A stretch of 64,000 nt of DNA, taken from assembly GCF_024347335.1 (NCBI RefSeq), contig NZ_AP025463.1, forward strand, positions 2,666,001 through 2,730,000, read 5' to 3'. Each line of letters begins with the position of its first letter. Position 1 is the stretch's first letter. Positions 9,387 to 18,846 of this stretch are shown piece by piece. This DNA is from Vibrio celticus. GTDB lineage: Bacteria > Pseudomonadota > Gammaproteobacteria > Enterobacterales > Vibrionaceae. The position numbers and the translations under genes were made by a program. The notes under the pieces are model-generated. The model did not search any database. It was given only the letters and a program-made list of their open reading frames with translations, and was not told the DNA's origin.

Positions 9387-10430
9387 CTATTCGTCATCAT
9401 CGCTGTTTTCGAGTTCAGACATTAAGTCTTTACCTAGAAAAGCGAGATCAGTTTTGACCACACTCGGTCTTCGAATTTTTTCCGAAATCTGTACCGCAAG
9501 TTTTTCACCTGAACGTCCCATTTTCACACGATACGTTGGCAGTTCTTCGACAAACATCGTCGCGTGCTCAGGCATGTTCATGGGGATAACGTCACCAGGA
9601 CGCAGCTCCATCAGATCTCGCAGGGAGATGTCTTGCTCTAACAAGTTCACACGGAAATTGACGGGCACATCCATGATCTCATCACGCAGTGCGGTGCTCC
9701 AACGAACATCGGTTTCCATTTTGTCTGATTGAACGCCCGCATCAAGCAGTTCGCGAATCGGCTCTACCATGGAATAAGGCATAACCACATGGAAGTCACC
9801 ACCACCACCATCGACTTCAATGTGGAATGAACTCACGACAATCACTTCGGTTGGACTCACAATGTTCGCCATACTTGGGTTCACTTCAGAATCCAAGTAT
9901 TCAAACTCAACCCCCATCACTGGAGACCAAGCTTCTTTGTAATCTTCAAAGACAATTTTCAGCAGTAACTGAATAATACGTCTTTCGGTTGGTGTGAATT
10001 CACGGCCTTCAATCTTGGCATGGAAACGACCATCACCGCCAAAAAAGTTCTCTACGAGAATGAAAACCAGACGAGCTTCCATGGTGATGAGTGCCGTACC
10101 TTTCAATGGACGGAAACGAACCATGTTTAAACTGGTGGGTACATACAGTGTGTTTTGGTATTCACCAAATTTCATCATCTGTACGCCGTTTATCGACACT
10201 TCAGCCGTTTTACGCAGCATATTAAACAAGCTGATACGCAAATGACGAGCGAATCGCTCGTTAATAAGTTCAAGGGTCGGCATTCGACCACGAACAATTC
10301 GATCTTGAGATGAGAAGTCGAAATTGACAGCATTATCGTTATCAGCTTCTACAATATCTTCAACTTCTTCAACATCATCAACGCCATGTAGTAGCGCATC
10401 AATTTCGTCTTGGCTTAATAAATCGGTCAC
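9387..10430 (-). CDS. fliM: FliM, C-ring switch protein binding CheY-P
   Basis: Motor switch protein that receives CheY-phosphate. The 347 residues show the N-terminal CheY-binding peptide LLSQDEIDALLHG (3-16), an acidic linker, the CheC-like middle domain (about 50-225, including RGRMPTLELINERFARHLR) and a C-terminal SpoA domain (about 250-325, MDVPVNFRVNLLEQDISLRD) that pairs with FliN. It follows fliL by 7 bases. Confidence 0.97.
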   Translation of the reverse strand: MTDLLSQDEIDALLHGVDDVEEVEDIVEADNDNAVNFDFSSQDRIVRGRMPTLELINERFARHLRISLFNMLRKTAEVSINGVQMMKFGEYQNTLYVPTSLNMVRFRPLKGTALITMEARLVFILVENFFGGDGRFHAKIEGREFTPTERRIIQLLLKIVFEDYKEAWSPVMGVEFEYLDSEVNPSMANIVSPTEVIVVSSFHIEVDGGGGDFHVVMPYSMVEPIRELLDAGVQSDKMETDVRWSTALRDEIMDVPVNFRVNLLEQDISLRDLMELRPGDVIPMNMPEHATMFVEELPTYRVKMGRSGEKLAVQISEKIRRPSVVKTDLAFLGKDLMSELENSDDDE

Positions 10431-10437
10431 AAATTAC

Positions 10438-10926
10438 CTATTGAATTACGAAGTCAGTGAATAGCACTTTTTCAATCACAGGCTGCCCAACAGCTTGAGT
10501 CAGACTTGCTTTGATATCTTCCGTTGCCTTGTTACGCAGTTCAACTCGTCCAGTTGGTGAGCGCAATTGATCAACCGTTGCCGAAGCGAACGTCGCCAAT
10601 AACGTACTTTCCACGAGTGGAGAGTGATAACGAGCCAGGTCTTCATTCTTGCTGCCCCGAACCATCATTTGTGCTTTTATCTGAACTAGGCGATCTTTTT
10701 TATCACCTGTCACATTGAACAAAAAAGGCTGAGGAATATTAACATACATAACTGGCTCTGTAGCGGCCACAGCAGTGGCTGGCTGAGACGGAGATTCAGA
10801 GGCGCTATCATCAGAGCCTAAGAAAAAGAGCAGCGCACCACCGACACCAAGCAGTAACACGACTACGGCAATAATGATTATAAGGAGCTTGCTCTTCCCT
10901 TTAGGTGCATCTTGTTCTTCTGCCAT
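10438..10926 (-). CDS. fliL: FliL, stator-associated basal body protein
   Basis: Single-pass membrane protein that forms a ring around the stator units and supports torque under load. The 162 residues start with a short charged stretch, a membrane helix (about 15-35, IIIIAVVVLLLGVGGALLFF), a Ser/Ala/Thr linker and a stomatin-like periplasmic domain ending VIEKVLFTDFVIQ. It is separated from fliK by 93 bases that hold three 20-base imperfect tandem repeats. Confidence 0.95.
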   Translation of the reverse strand: MAEEQDAPKGKSKLLIIIIAVVVLLLGVGGALLFFLGSDDSASESPSQPATAVAATEPVMYVNIPQPFLFNVTGDKKDRLVQIKAQMMVRGSKNEDLARYHSPLVESTLLATFASATVDQLRSPTGRVELRNKATEDIKASLTQAVGQPVIEKVLFTDFVIQ

Positions 10927-10953
10927 ATTTTACTCTAATTTCCTGTTCTCTCG

Positions 10954-11013
10954 ATTAACTAACAGTACTTTCTATTAACTGATGGTTCTTTCTATTAACC
11001 AAGTGTTCTTAGC
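10954..11013. repeat. three imperfect 20-base tandem repeats between fliK and fliL
   Basis: Plus-strand units begin at 10954, 10974 and 10994 and read ATTAACTAACAGTACTTTCT, ATTAACTGATGGTTCTTTCT and ATTAACCAAGTGTTCTTAGC. They fill most of the fliK-fliL gap and do not overlap coding sequence. The function is unknown; slippage during replication is a likely origin. Confidence 0.8.
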
Positions 11014-11019
11014 CTGATA

Positions 11020-13149
11020 TTAGGCATAATAACTAATTCCATCACGCTTTGATGCGACATTCAATTCAAGATTGCTGCCACTATCAAGGTTTTCATCACC
11101 TTGTGTATCATTTGTGCGGTTAGCGCCGGATTGTTGCTCACCATAGTTGTATCTATCTTGTCCTTGACCGGAGTTCTGTTGTTGAACAGACGAATCGGCA
11201 AGCTGCAGACCTTGCTGAGCAAGCATCTCTCTCAAGCGAGGTAAGGTTTGTTCAATCACATCTCTCGCTTGCTGATTACTCACCGTAAAGTGCACGTTTG
11301 CCACGTCATTATTCATGGTCATGCGAATTTTCATTTGGCCCAGTTCTGGTGGGTCGAGACGAATGTCCAAGTTCTTAAGGTTCTTAGACATCATCATTTG
11401 TACTTTTTCAGCCACTTGCTCATTAGCTAGCTCTTTGGTGAGCTGTAAGGGCGCTTGTTGAGCAGCTTGAATTTCAGCTCGCGTAGGTGCTGAACCCACC
11501 GTTGCCGTACCTTGTGCACCAGCCGCAGAAGCGATCTGCTGAGCAAAGATCGAATCTTTAGAATCTTCTTTAGCACCCGCTTTACCCAAACCAGACAGTG
11601 CTGCGGCACCGGCGCCCGCTTTAAGAAGCGTATCAGTCGAGCCTGCTTTTGTGGCAGCTGGCGTTGCATTCATCGCCATACCTTGCGCGGTTAAAGCTGG
11701 ATCCAACGTTGCTTGCTGCGGAGGTGAAGCCACATTAGCTTGTTGAGCAGCTGCCTGTTGGGCTGCATGTGCATTATTGGCGTGCAGCATTGCCGCCTTT
11801 TCCGTAAGAGCATTGTTTGCTGATTGAGAAGCGGCCTGCGCTGACACTTGTTGTGCCGCCGTCGCTACAGCGGCTGTTGATGCTGTCGCAGCTAAGGCTT
11901 TAGTTTCGCTTGAATCCGTATTATCCCAATCGATAGCAGCGGGTTCACCAGACGCACTGTTCGCAGCCGGAGCTTGACTTAGCAAAGCCGTTGCTTGTTG
12001 TTGAACGTTAGCAAGCTGTTGATTCAACAGGTCTAGGTTAGAGGTCGCTTTAGCCAAAGCGGCTTGCTCATCAACCGTCAACTTAGCGCCACTTTGTTGC
12101 TTCTCAAGCAAGCTATCGACAACAGACTGCTCTGATTCGATTTGTCCATTCAATTGGTTTAGCGCTTTGGTATGGGCATCTACTTGCTTTGCCAGTTCAA
12201 TATCCGCGGCTGACAATGCTTGGCTCTGATCGGCAGTAACCGCACTAGCAGCATTCTTTTGGCTCAGCTCTCGGCTCATACTGGCTTCAATTTGTTCTGG
12301 AGTGACGCCTTTATCCATTAACTGTCGAATTTCAACATCAGTCAGCTGAGAAACACCCTTACCTCCGGTAAGTACAGCGATTTCAGAATCGACTTCAAGG
12401 CTCTTCTCTTGATTTGCAGCATTAGCTTGTTGTGTCGCCTTATCCGTAACGGAAGCTCCTGCAACAGAAGCACCGGTGATATGACCTTGGGCTTGTTCTA
12501 CCTGACCTTGCTGAGGCAAGCCTTTGCCGTTTGGCGCTTGATTTAGAGTTTTGTTTGCCTCGTCCAATTGACCAAGCAATTTATTACCTTGACTCATCGC
12601 TGCATTGGCTTGCGATGCCTGCGTAGCACCATCTACCGCTGATGAACCCTGAGTCTGGGATTGAGCAACCTGCTCTTTAGATTCGTTAGTTGTAGCCTGC
12701 GCATCTTTACCATCTGCCTTATCTGCGACAGTCTTATCTGCAACAGTGCTATCAGTGCCCGAATTGGCTTTGAGCTTAGCCTCAGATCCAGACGCAGCCT
12801 CTGCTGATGTTTTATCAGCAGCTTTCTCGCCTTCTACTTCTGAAGCTGCTTGCTTACTTTGCGCTTCGCTCACTTCGTCAGTAACCTTTGATTCAGCGGA
12901 ATCACCTTTGTTCGCTTCGGCTGACGCTTCACCTTCGGTAGATGTCTGTTTAGTATCAGGTTTCGCAGTGCTTTCTGTGTCTTTTGCTGCGACTTTACTG
13001 TCACTTTCTTCAAAGCCGATCGCTTCTTTAAAGGACTCAAAGAAACCTTTAGAGTCGCCGGTTTCTTCTACCTTGGAAGAGGCAGAACCGGTGTCCAACA
13101 ACGATGACGTTTTGTTGGTCGCTGAATTTGAGGAAAGACTAACATTCAT
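11020..13149 (-). CDS. fliK: FliK, hook-length control protein
   Basis: Secreted molecular ruler that measures the hook and triggers the FlhB switch. It has 709 residues, long for the family but normal for Vibrio. Residues 1 to about 560 are low-complexity, rich in Ala, Gln, Ser, Lys and Glu, with coiled-coil stretches. The conserved hook domain (about 565-660) holds LDIRLDPPELGQMKIRM and ARDVIEQTLPRLREML. A Gln/Asn/Gly tail follows. It heads the fliK-to-flhB operon under the sigma-54 site at 13260-13276. Confidence 0.94.
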   Translation of the reverse strand: MNVSLSSNSATNKTSSLLDTGSASSKVEETGDSKGFFESFKEAIGFEESDSKVAAKDTESTAKPDTKQTSTEGEASAEANKGDSAESKVTDEVSEAQSKQAASEVEGEKAADKTSAEAASGSEAKLKANSGTDSTVADKTVADKADGKDAQATTNESKEQVAQSQTQGSSAVDGATQASQANAAMSQGNKLLGQLDEANKTLNQAPNGKGLPQQGQVEQAQGHITGASVAGASVTDKATQQANAANQEKSLEVDSEIAVLTGGKGVSQLTDVEIRQLMDKGVTPEQIEASMSRELSQKNAASAVTADQSQALSAADIELAKQVDAHTKALNQLNGQIESEQSVVDSLLEKQQSGAKLTVDEQAALAKATSNLDLLNQQLANVQQQATALLSQAPAANSASGEPAAIDWDNTDSSETKALAATASTAAVATAAQQVSAQAASQSANNALTEKAAMLHANNAHAAQQAAAQQANVASPPQQATLDPALTAQGMAMNATPAATKAGSTDTLLKAGAGAAALSGLGKAGAKEDSKDSIFAQQIASAAGAQGTATVGSAPTRAEIQAAQQAPLQLTKELANEQVAEKVQMMMSKNLKNLDIRLDPPELGQMKIRMTMNNDVANVHFTVSNQQARDVIEQTLPRLREMLAQQGLQLADSSVQQQNSGQGQDRYNYGEQQSGANRTNDTQGDENLDSGSNLELNVASKRDGISYYA

Positions 13150-13259
13150 ATATACAAGCTCTATCTACTAGCTTTGCTGCCATGAATCAGGCAACAAAAA
13201 GAAAGTCGGATGCTTTTCATGCCTTTGGTGGGCATAACGCGCAATTTTATATAAAACGG

Positions 13260-13276
13260 AGCAAGAAACATGCCTA
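13260..13276 (-). promoter_or_regulatory. sigma-54 promoter of the fliK operon
   Basis: Minus strand reads TAGGCATGTTTCTTGCT, with GG, ten bases, GC. The -24 box (AGGCAT) is less ideal than at fliE or flgK. The predicted start is near 13249, giving a leader of about 100 bases before the fliK ATG at 13149. Confidence 0.7.
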
Positions 13277-13331
13277 TAAGTTCGGTTTTCACAATATAGA
13301 GAACAGCACTGACGTCATTCGTGGCTTAGGA

Positions 13332-13769
13332 TCACATCTTCTTTCGGCTGTATAACAGAGTCGAAAACTCATCCATTTGCTTTTGTTCTCTTCGATCTTG
13401 CAGCTTTGCTTTCTCTTTCTGCTTTTTCTCCATCAACCACTCGTAGGATTTACGTTTTTTGCGTAACTCCATCCAGTAGCTTTGGCAGTTGTCGACTTGA
13501 TTTTTAAAGTGGTGCTCGGCTTCTCTCTGTTTGGATAATGTTTCATCCAACTGAGTTAAGAAGCGGTTCAAGTGACCATATTGGCTCGCCGTTAAGCCTG
13601 CCTTGCCGCGGTCAACGAGCTGCTGACAGTAATCCAGTCGATACTTTTCAATCTGCGCAACCTGCTCATAGTAACCTTGCAGCTCAGAGTTCGCTTTGTT
13701 GAGCGCAAGTACCGCTTGGTTCTCTTGATCTTTGGCTTGATCGAGCAAAAATTCTAATGCGTTATCCAT
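13332..13769 (-). CDS. fliJ: FliJ, export chaperone and ATPase stalk
   Basis: Coiled-coil protein that sits in the FliI hexamer like a gamma subunit and links it to FlhA. The 145 residues are almost wholly helical and charged, with Gln/Lys/Glu heptads and a basic C terminus (KAKLQDRREQKQMDEFSTLL). It starts 19 bases after fliI and ends the fliEFGHIJ unit; the fliK promoter lies downstream of it. Confidence 0.93.
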   Translation of the reverse strand: MDNALEFLLDQAKDQENQAVLALNKANSELQGYYEQVAQIEKYRLDYCQQLVDRGKAGLTASQYGHLNRFLTQLDETLSKQREAEHHFKNQVDNCQSYWMELRKKRKSYEWLMEKKQKEKAKLQDRREQKQMDEFSTLLYSRKKM

Positions 13770-13788
13770 GACTAACCTTATTCACCCG

Positions 13789-15108
13789 TTAGCCACCCAA
13801 TACATGTTTCAACATGTTGACGCACATGTCATATGGGACCGTTTCTTTTATCTTCTGCTGCAAGTACTCATCCAGTTTTGGTTTCAACGTGAAGGCACTA
13901 TCGATTGCTGGATCCGTTCCTGGCTTGTAAGCACCAATCGACACCAAATCTTGGTTTTTACGGCAGATAGACAGCACTTGCCTTACCGCTTTCGACATCA
14001 AGACATGTTCTTCAGTGGTGATTTGCGGCATAACACGACTGACGGATTTCTCAACGTCAATCGCTGGGTAGTGACCGGCATCGGCCATTTCACGCGACAA
14101 CACAACGTGACCATCGAGAATTGCTCGCGACGCATCCGCAATCGGATCTTGTAAGTCATCGCCTTCGGTTAACACGGTAAAGAAAGCCGTGATAGAACCT
14201 TGTTCATCATTGCCGTTACCTGCTCGTTCCACCAGCGCAGGAAGCTTAGCGAAGACTGATGGCGGATAGCCCTTGGTTGCTGGCGGCTCACCCACAGACA
14301 GAGCAATTTCACGCTGAGCTTGAGCAAAACGGGTCAATGAATCCATGAGTAGCAGAACATCTAAGCCTTGGTCGCGGAAGTACTCGGCGACAGCCAACGC
14401 GGTTTGACAGCCTTTTAAGCGCATCAATGGTGATGAGTCGGCAGGAGCGGCAACAACAACCGAGCGCTTACGGCCATCTTCGCCAAGAATCTCTTCAATA
14501 AATTCTTTAACTTCTCGTCCACGCTCACCGATTAGGCCTACAACTACTACTTGCGCAGTTGTGCCTCGAGTCATCATACCCAGAGTTACGGATTTACCGA
14601 CACCAGAGCCAGCAAACAGACCGATACGTTGCCCTTTACCCACAGTTAGCAAACCATTAATCGCTTTCAAGCCAACATCGAGTGGCTCAGAAATCGGTTT
14701 ACGAGCTAACGGGTTGATTGGTTCCGCATTAAAGGAAGCGCGTTGCTCGGTATAGATTGGACCTAATCCGTCGAGTGGATTACCGACGCCGTCGATCACT
14801 CGACCGAGCAGTTCCATTCCAACAGGGATACCACTTTCGGTGGTCATTGGTGTGACGCGAGCGCCCGGTAAGATCCCAGTGATTTGCTCACTCGGCATCA
14901 AAAATAGGTTATCGCCAGAGAAACCGACGACTTCGGCTTCCATCTGACCAGACATGGTTTCGACTAAACACAAACTGCCGATTGGCGCTTTACAGCCGGT
15001 CGCTTCAAGCGTTAAGCCAACAACGCGTACTAATTTACCAGAGGCAATTGGTCGCGATTTTAGCCCCTCGACTTTGTACTGACTGAGACGATTCGCTAAC
15101 TCAAGCAT
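13789..15108 (-). CDS. fliI: FliI, flagellar export ATPase
   Basis: F1-beta-like ATPase that energises flagellar export. The 439 residues contain Walker A AGSGVGKS (166-173), the GRVIDGVGNPLDG stretch (about 102-114), Walker B LLLMDSLTRFAQAQREI and the arginine-rich VVGLIGERGREVKEFIE. Length and motifs fit the family. The ATG at 15108 shares one base with the fliH stop. Confidence 0.97.
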   Translation of the reverse strand: MLELANRLSQYKVEGLKSRPIASGKLVRVVGLTLEATGCKAPIGSLCLVETMSGQMEAEVVGFSGDNLFLMPSEQITGILPGARVTPMTTESGIPVGMELLGRVIDGVGNPLDGLGPIYTEQRASFNAEPINPLARKPISEPLDVGLKAINGLLTVGKGQRIGLFAGSGVGKSVTLGMMTRGTTAQVVVVGLIGERGREVKEFIEEILGEDGRKRSVVVAAPADSSPLMRLKGCQTALAVAEYFRDQGLDVLLLMDSLTRFAQAQREIALSVGEPPATKGYPPSVFAKLPALVERAGNGNDEQGSITAFFTVLTEGDDLQDPIADASRAILDGHVVLSREMADAGHYPAIDVEKSVSRVMPQITTEEHVLMSKAVRQVLSICRKNQDLVSIGAYKPGTDPAIDSAFTLKPKLDEYLQQKIKETVPYDMCVNMLKHVLGG

Positions 15109-15908
15109 TACTCATGACCTTGGTGACGATTTGCGCCGCAGAAGTTTTGAATGACGTTCTTCACACGATCTTCCATGCGGTAGTTAACGCTCGACTCACC
15201 CGCTTCAATTTGTACATCACCACGGTTGAGTGCAGGCTCTGCGACCAGCGTCCAATTGCGGCAGTCCAATTCAGTCTCGCCATACGCAGAGCGAATGATC
15301 GCCACATCTTCTGGGTTAAGCTTCAATGTGATTGCGTGACCAGAGATCGGCAACGACTCTACCGATTCTTTAACGGTATCTAATATGATTTGTGGGTTGG
15401 TTTGCACTTCAACATGAACCACTTCTTTGACCATGGTAAGCACCATGTCGACCAATTGCTTCTCCACCTGAGCGTTCATCAGCTCTAATGGTTGAGCGAA
15501 CTGGTTTGCCAGCCCCATGAAAACGGCCACTTGTTGTTGAATGTATTCTTGACCCGCGGTTACGCCTTCAAGCTTGCCGGCTTCGTTGCCTTCTTCGTGA
15601 CCTGCGGCAAAGCCTTCTTCTTTGCCTTTTTCATAGCCTTGCTTAAAGCCCGCCTCTTGGCCTTGATGCAGCCCTTCCTGATAAGCGCCTTGTTTAATCA
15701 GCTCGATTTGCTCTTCAGTCAGAACCAGCTCTTCATCTTCAATGGCTTCTTCAACCGTTGGCATCCAACTAGGGTCGTAGTTAAAAGCGGTTTCTTTGGC
15801 TTGTTTGCTCACGTCAGAGGTGTAGTCAGGCAGCCCCCATTTCTGAGGTTGGGCAACCGTATTATCTTCTTCAGGGCGAAGGAAGCCGCGTTTTCTATCA
15901 CCTGACAT
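15108..15908 (-). CDS. fliH: FliH, negative regulator of FliI
   Basis: Stator-like protein that binds FliI and tethers it to FliN. The 266 residues include a GxxxG-type repeat run (about 79-119, for example QEGLHQGQEAGFKQGYEKG) typical of FliH, forming a tight helical dimer, and a C-terminal FliI-binding domain. It is separated from fliG by 125 bases containing a strong hairpin terminator, so its transcription may be partly attenuated relative to fliEFG. Confidence 0.95.
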   Translation of the reverse strand: MSGDRKRGFLRPEEDNTVAQPQKWGLPDYTSDVSKQAKETAFNYDPSWMPTVEEAIEDEELVLTEEQIELIKQGAYQEGLHQGQEAGFKQGYEKGKEEGFAAGHEEGNEAGKLEGVTAGQEYIQQQVAVFMGLANQFAQPLELMNAQVEKQLVDMVLTMVKEVVHVEVQTNPQIILDTVKESVESLPISGHAITLKLNPEDVAIIRSAYGETELDCRNWTLVAEPALNRGDVQIEAGESSVNYRMEDRVKNVIQNFCGANRHQGHE

Positions 15909-15995
15909 ATCAAGTACCTATCTATGAGTGGCTTAACTGTATTGTGAATTCAAGCAGTTAAACTGAGTTAATCTGTGGTTCGAGATTGGATAAAG

Positions 15996-16021
15996 AAAAG
16001 CCCCAACAGTGTGGGGCTTTT
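15996..16021 (-). terminator. hairpin terminator inside fliEFGHIJ, between fliG and fliH
   Basis: A perfect ten-base inverted repeat, AAAAGCCCCA and TGGGGCTTTT, flanks a six-base loop 13 bases after the fliG stop. The T run on the minus strand makes it a Rho-independent terminator by form. No promoter of the sigma-54 or sigma-28 type was found between it and fliH, so it probably works as a partial terminator. Confidence 0.8.
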
Positions 16022-16033
16022 GAGGTTTCTGTA

Positions 16034-17095
16034 TTAAAGGAACTCGTCGGCGCCACCAGACAGCATAATTTCGCCACTGTCTGCCATCTTCCTCGCGATA
16101 CCCAAAATCTCTTTCTGAGCCGCTTCAACATCAGAGACTTTGACTGGCGGCATCGCCTCAATATCGTCTCTCATCATATCGGAAGCACGTTTAGACATGT
16201 TCTTGAAGATCTTCTCACGTAGACCTTCATCGGCACCTTTAAGTGCTTTCTGTAGAATATCTTGTGGAACATCACGTAGTAGTCGTTGAACACCTTGGTC
16301 ATCAACTTCAATAAGGTTTTCAAAGACAAACATCAGATCTTGAATCTGTGTTGCCATGTCTTCGTCTTGGTCACGGATTTGATCCATCAAGACACCTTCC
16401 ACGTTGTTATCCATGTAGTTCATGATCTCAGCCGCGGCTTTCAGGCCACCAATTTTGGCAGCTTGAGCACCCGCTTGACCAGCGAACTGTTTCTCCATGA
16501 TTTCGTTCAGCTCAGCAAGCGCCGAAGGTTGAACTTCTTCAAGGTTGGCAATACGCATCATCAGATCCAGACGAACTCGCTCTGGGAACTGAGACAAGAT
16601 CTCAGCCGATTGATCGGCATCGAGGTACGACAACACAATAGTTTGAATTTGAGGGTGCTCGTTGATGATAATGCTCGCCACCTGACGAGGATCCATCCAC
16701 TTAAGCGAATCCAAACCTTTCGAACCTGTGCCGAGAAGGATTTGGTCAACAAGGTTATTCGCCTTGTCTTCACCCAGAGCAGCAACTAACGCATTACGCA
16801 TGAAGTCTTCGCTGCCCATACCAATGTTGGTGTACTTCTGAATATCATCTAAGAAAGCACGGTGCACAGCGCCTACTTTCTCTTGGGATAGGTCTGTAGC
16901 TCGCGCCATCGCACTACCCACACGCTGAACCTGCTTTGGCTCTAGGTGACGAATAATACCAGCAGCGTCTTCTTCATTTAAACTGAGCAACAAGATCGCA
17001 GCGCGCTCATCGCCTGAGATAGAGCCGATATCCACGCTAGAGACATCAAGCACTTCACCGCCTTCAGTTTGTTGTGGAACTATTTCGTTAGCCAT
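16034..17095 (-). CDS. fliG: FliG, C-ring rotor protein
   Basis: Rotor protein that contacts the stator through its C-terminal charged helix and binds FliF through its N terminus. The 353 residues show GDERAAILLLSLNEEDAAGI (about 27-46), the middle domain with the EHPQ motif and the C-terminal domain (VFENLIEVDDQGVQRLLRDV). The start overlaps fliF by 8 bases. The gene is followed at once by a terminator hairpin. Confidence 0.97.
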   Translation of the reverse strand: MANEIVPQQTEGGEVLDVSSVDIGSISGDERAAILLLSLNEEDAAGIIRHLEPKQVQRVGSAMARATDLSQEKVGAVHRAFLDDIQKYTNIGMGSEDFMRNALVAALGEDKANNLVDQILLGTGSKGLDSLKWMDPRQVASIIINEHPQIQTIVLSYLDADQSAEILSQFPERVRLDLMMRIANLEEVQPSALAELNEIMEKQFAGQAGAQAAKIGGLKAAAEIMNYMDNNVEGVLMDQIRDQDEDMATQIQDLMFVFENLIEVDDQGVQRLLRDVPQDILQKALKGADEGLREKIFKNMSKRASDMMRDDIEAMPPVKVSDVEAAQKEILGIARKMADSGEIMLSGGADEFL

Positions 17096-18830
17096 CTACC
17101 ATCCAATTCTTAACTACTTGAGCTGCTAGCTCTGGTTCATTCGCTACAAGTGCACGTACTGCTTTCAGCACGTCCTCGTCTTTATGAAGGTTTGGTAAGT
17201 CGATACTTGAACCAAATTCAAACAGCTCACCACCTTCAATATCACCACCAATTAAGCTGGTTTCACCGTCGGCACCAATTGGCATGCCATCAGGTCCGTA
17301 CATCTGTTCATCGTTGTCTGCTGCTGGGTTAAGCAGTTTCTTCATTGCAGGGCGAACAAGTACTAACACCACCACAATGATAACCAAGGCACTTGCAAAC
17401 CAACGAACCCAATCATTGAAGTTTGGATGCTCCCAGATTGGCACATCAGCAACAACATCTGTTACTTGAGGTGCAAACTGCATGCTTAATACGTTGAGCA
17501 AATCACCACGAGTTTCATCAAAGCCCACCGTACCAATCAGTACTTGGCGAATCGCATTGATTTCGCTCGCCGGGATTGGCGTATGAACCACTTCACCCGT
17601 ATCTGGGTTCAAGGATTGGCGGTCTTTGATCGCAACAGAAACCGTCTGACGATTAACCGTGCCGCTCTGTTTACGTTCATGACTGATGGTGGTGTCTAGC
17701 TCAAAGTTTCGAGTCGCTTCTTTGTGAACAGAGCCTTGACCTGTCATCGCGCCGTCTTTCATCTGAGCCACATCTTGTGGAATTGAGGCATCCGCTGGAG
17801 GCTGGTTACTCAACGCACCCGGAATACCCACCACCGTATTTCCATTGTTGTAATCTTCTAAGGTGTATTCACTTCGAGTCGCCGGTGTATTCGGATCAAA
17901 ACGTTTTCTGGTTTGCTCCACAGCACTGAAATCGAGCTGGATATCAACCTGAGCGGTGTAGTTACCAAACCCAAGAATAGGAATCAGGATGGAGTCAATT
18001 TTTTCACGCAGCGCTTGTTCTTGATTGCGCTCTAACTCGTGTTCTTTACGACGCGCCGCTGACATAGGGTCTTGAGAGCCTGAGCTCAACAATCGGCCAT
18101 GCTGATCGGTCACCGTAATACGTGAGGTTTTCATTCCCGGAACGGCACTTGCCACCATATCCACAACAGAATCAACTTCTTGCTGCTTGAGGTTAGTGCC
18201 TGTTTTTAGAGTTAGGAATACAGAAGCAGAGGCTTCTTGATTATGACGTACAAAAACACTCTGCTTCGGCAGGGCCAATAAAACCTGAGCTTTACGCACC
18301 TGTTTCATCTGCTCAATGGCTTTGGCAAGTTGTCTTTCGCGGCTTAATTTAAGGCGTTCTTGTTCTAAACGTTGTGATACACCAAAACCCATGTCTTGCA
18401 TGAGGATGTCATCACCCGCGTTTCGCTCTTGATTCAAACCCGCTCGTACCATATTAAGCTTTAATGAGTTGTACTCACTCGCCGGTACTGAGATGGTATT
18501 GCCTTCAAGCGTGTAATCGATCTTTTGCAGATCTAAGTAATCAAGAACGGGGATCAATTCTTCTGTTTCGTAAGCCCCTAATGGACGCATTTCTGGCTCT
18601 TTTACCCAGAAAAACAGCATCACAATCAGCGCTACACAGATAGAGATAGAAAGGACTAAGACGACCTGACGAAGTAAATCAAGATCACCGACAGCCATAT
18701 CGAACTTCGATGAACTGCGTTCACCTAGATCGGGATTTTGCCCTTCTCCGTCTAGCTCTGAGCCTGCAATCAGTGCATGATCGTTGCTATCGCTTACGGT
18801 TAAATCTGTTGTTTGACTATTATCTGCCAC
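17088..18830 (-). CDS. fliF: FliF, MS-ring protein
   Basis: Forms the MS ring in the inner membrane, the base on which the rotor is built. The 580 residues contain an acidic N-terminal extension, a first membrane helix (about 53-73), the periplasmic YscJ/FliF ring domains, a second helix (about 473-491, ALVIIVVVLVLVRPAMKK) and a cytoplasmic tail ending VANEPELAAQVVKNWMVDG that binds FliG. It lies 16 bases after fliE in the same unit. Confidence 0.97.
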   Translation of the reverse strand: MADNSQTTDLTVSDSNDHALIAGSELDGEGQNPDLGERSSSKFDMAVGDLDLLRQVVLVLSISICVALIVMLFFWVKEPEMRPLGAYETEELIPVLDYLDLQKIDYTLEGNTISVPASEYNSLKLNMVRAGLNQERNAGDDILMQDMGFGVSQRLEQERLKLSRERQLAKAIEQMKQVRKAQVLLALPKQSVFVRHNQEASASVFLTLKTGTNLKQQEVDSVVDMVASAVPGMKTSRITVTDQHGRLLSSGSQDPMSAARRKEHELERNQEQALREKIDSILIPILGFGNYTAQVDIQLDFSAVEQTRKRFDPNTPATRSEYTLEDYNNGNTVVGIPGALSNQPPADASIPQDVAQMKDGAMTGQGSVHKEATRNFELDTTISHERKQSGTVNRQTVSVAIKDRQSLNPDTGEVVHTPIPASEINAIRQVLIGTVGFDETRGDLLNVLSMQFAPQVTDVVADVPIWEHPNFNDWVRWFASALVIIVVVLVLVRPAMKKLLNPAADNDEQMYGPDGMPIGADGETSLIGGDIEGGELFEFGSSIDLPNLHKDEDVLKAVRALVANEPELAAQVVKNWMVDG

Positions 18831-18846
18831 TATTTAACTACCCAAC

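Noticed and set aside
12746..13171. 141-codon plus-strand frame opposite the fliK start
   Set aside because: Ser/Ala-rich mirror of the low-complexity FliK coding strand; no independent start signals.
16286..16789. 167-codon plus-strand frame inside fliG
   Set aside because: Entirely antisense to a conserved gene; its length follows from the codon use of fliG.
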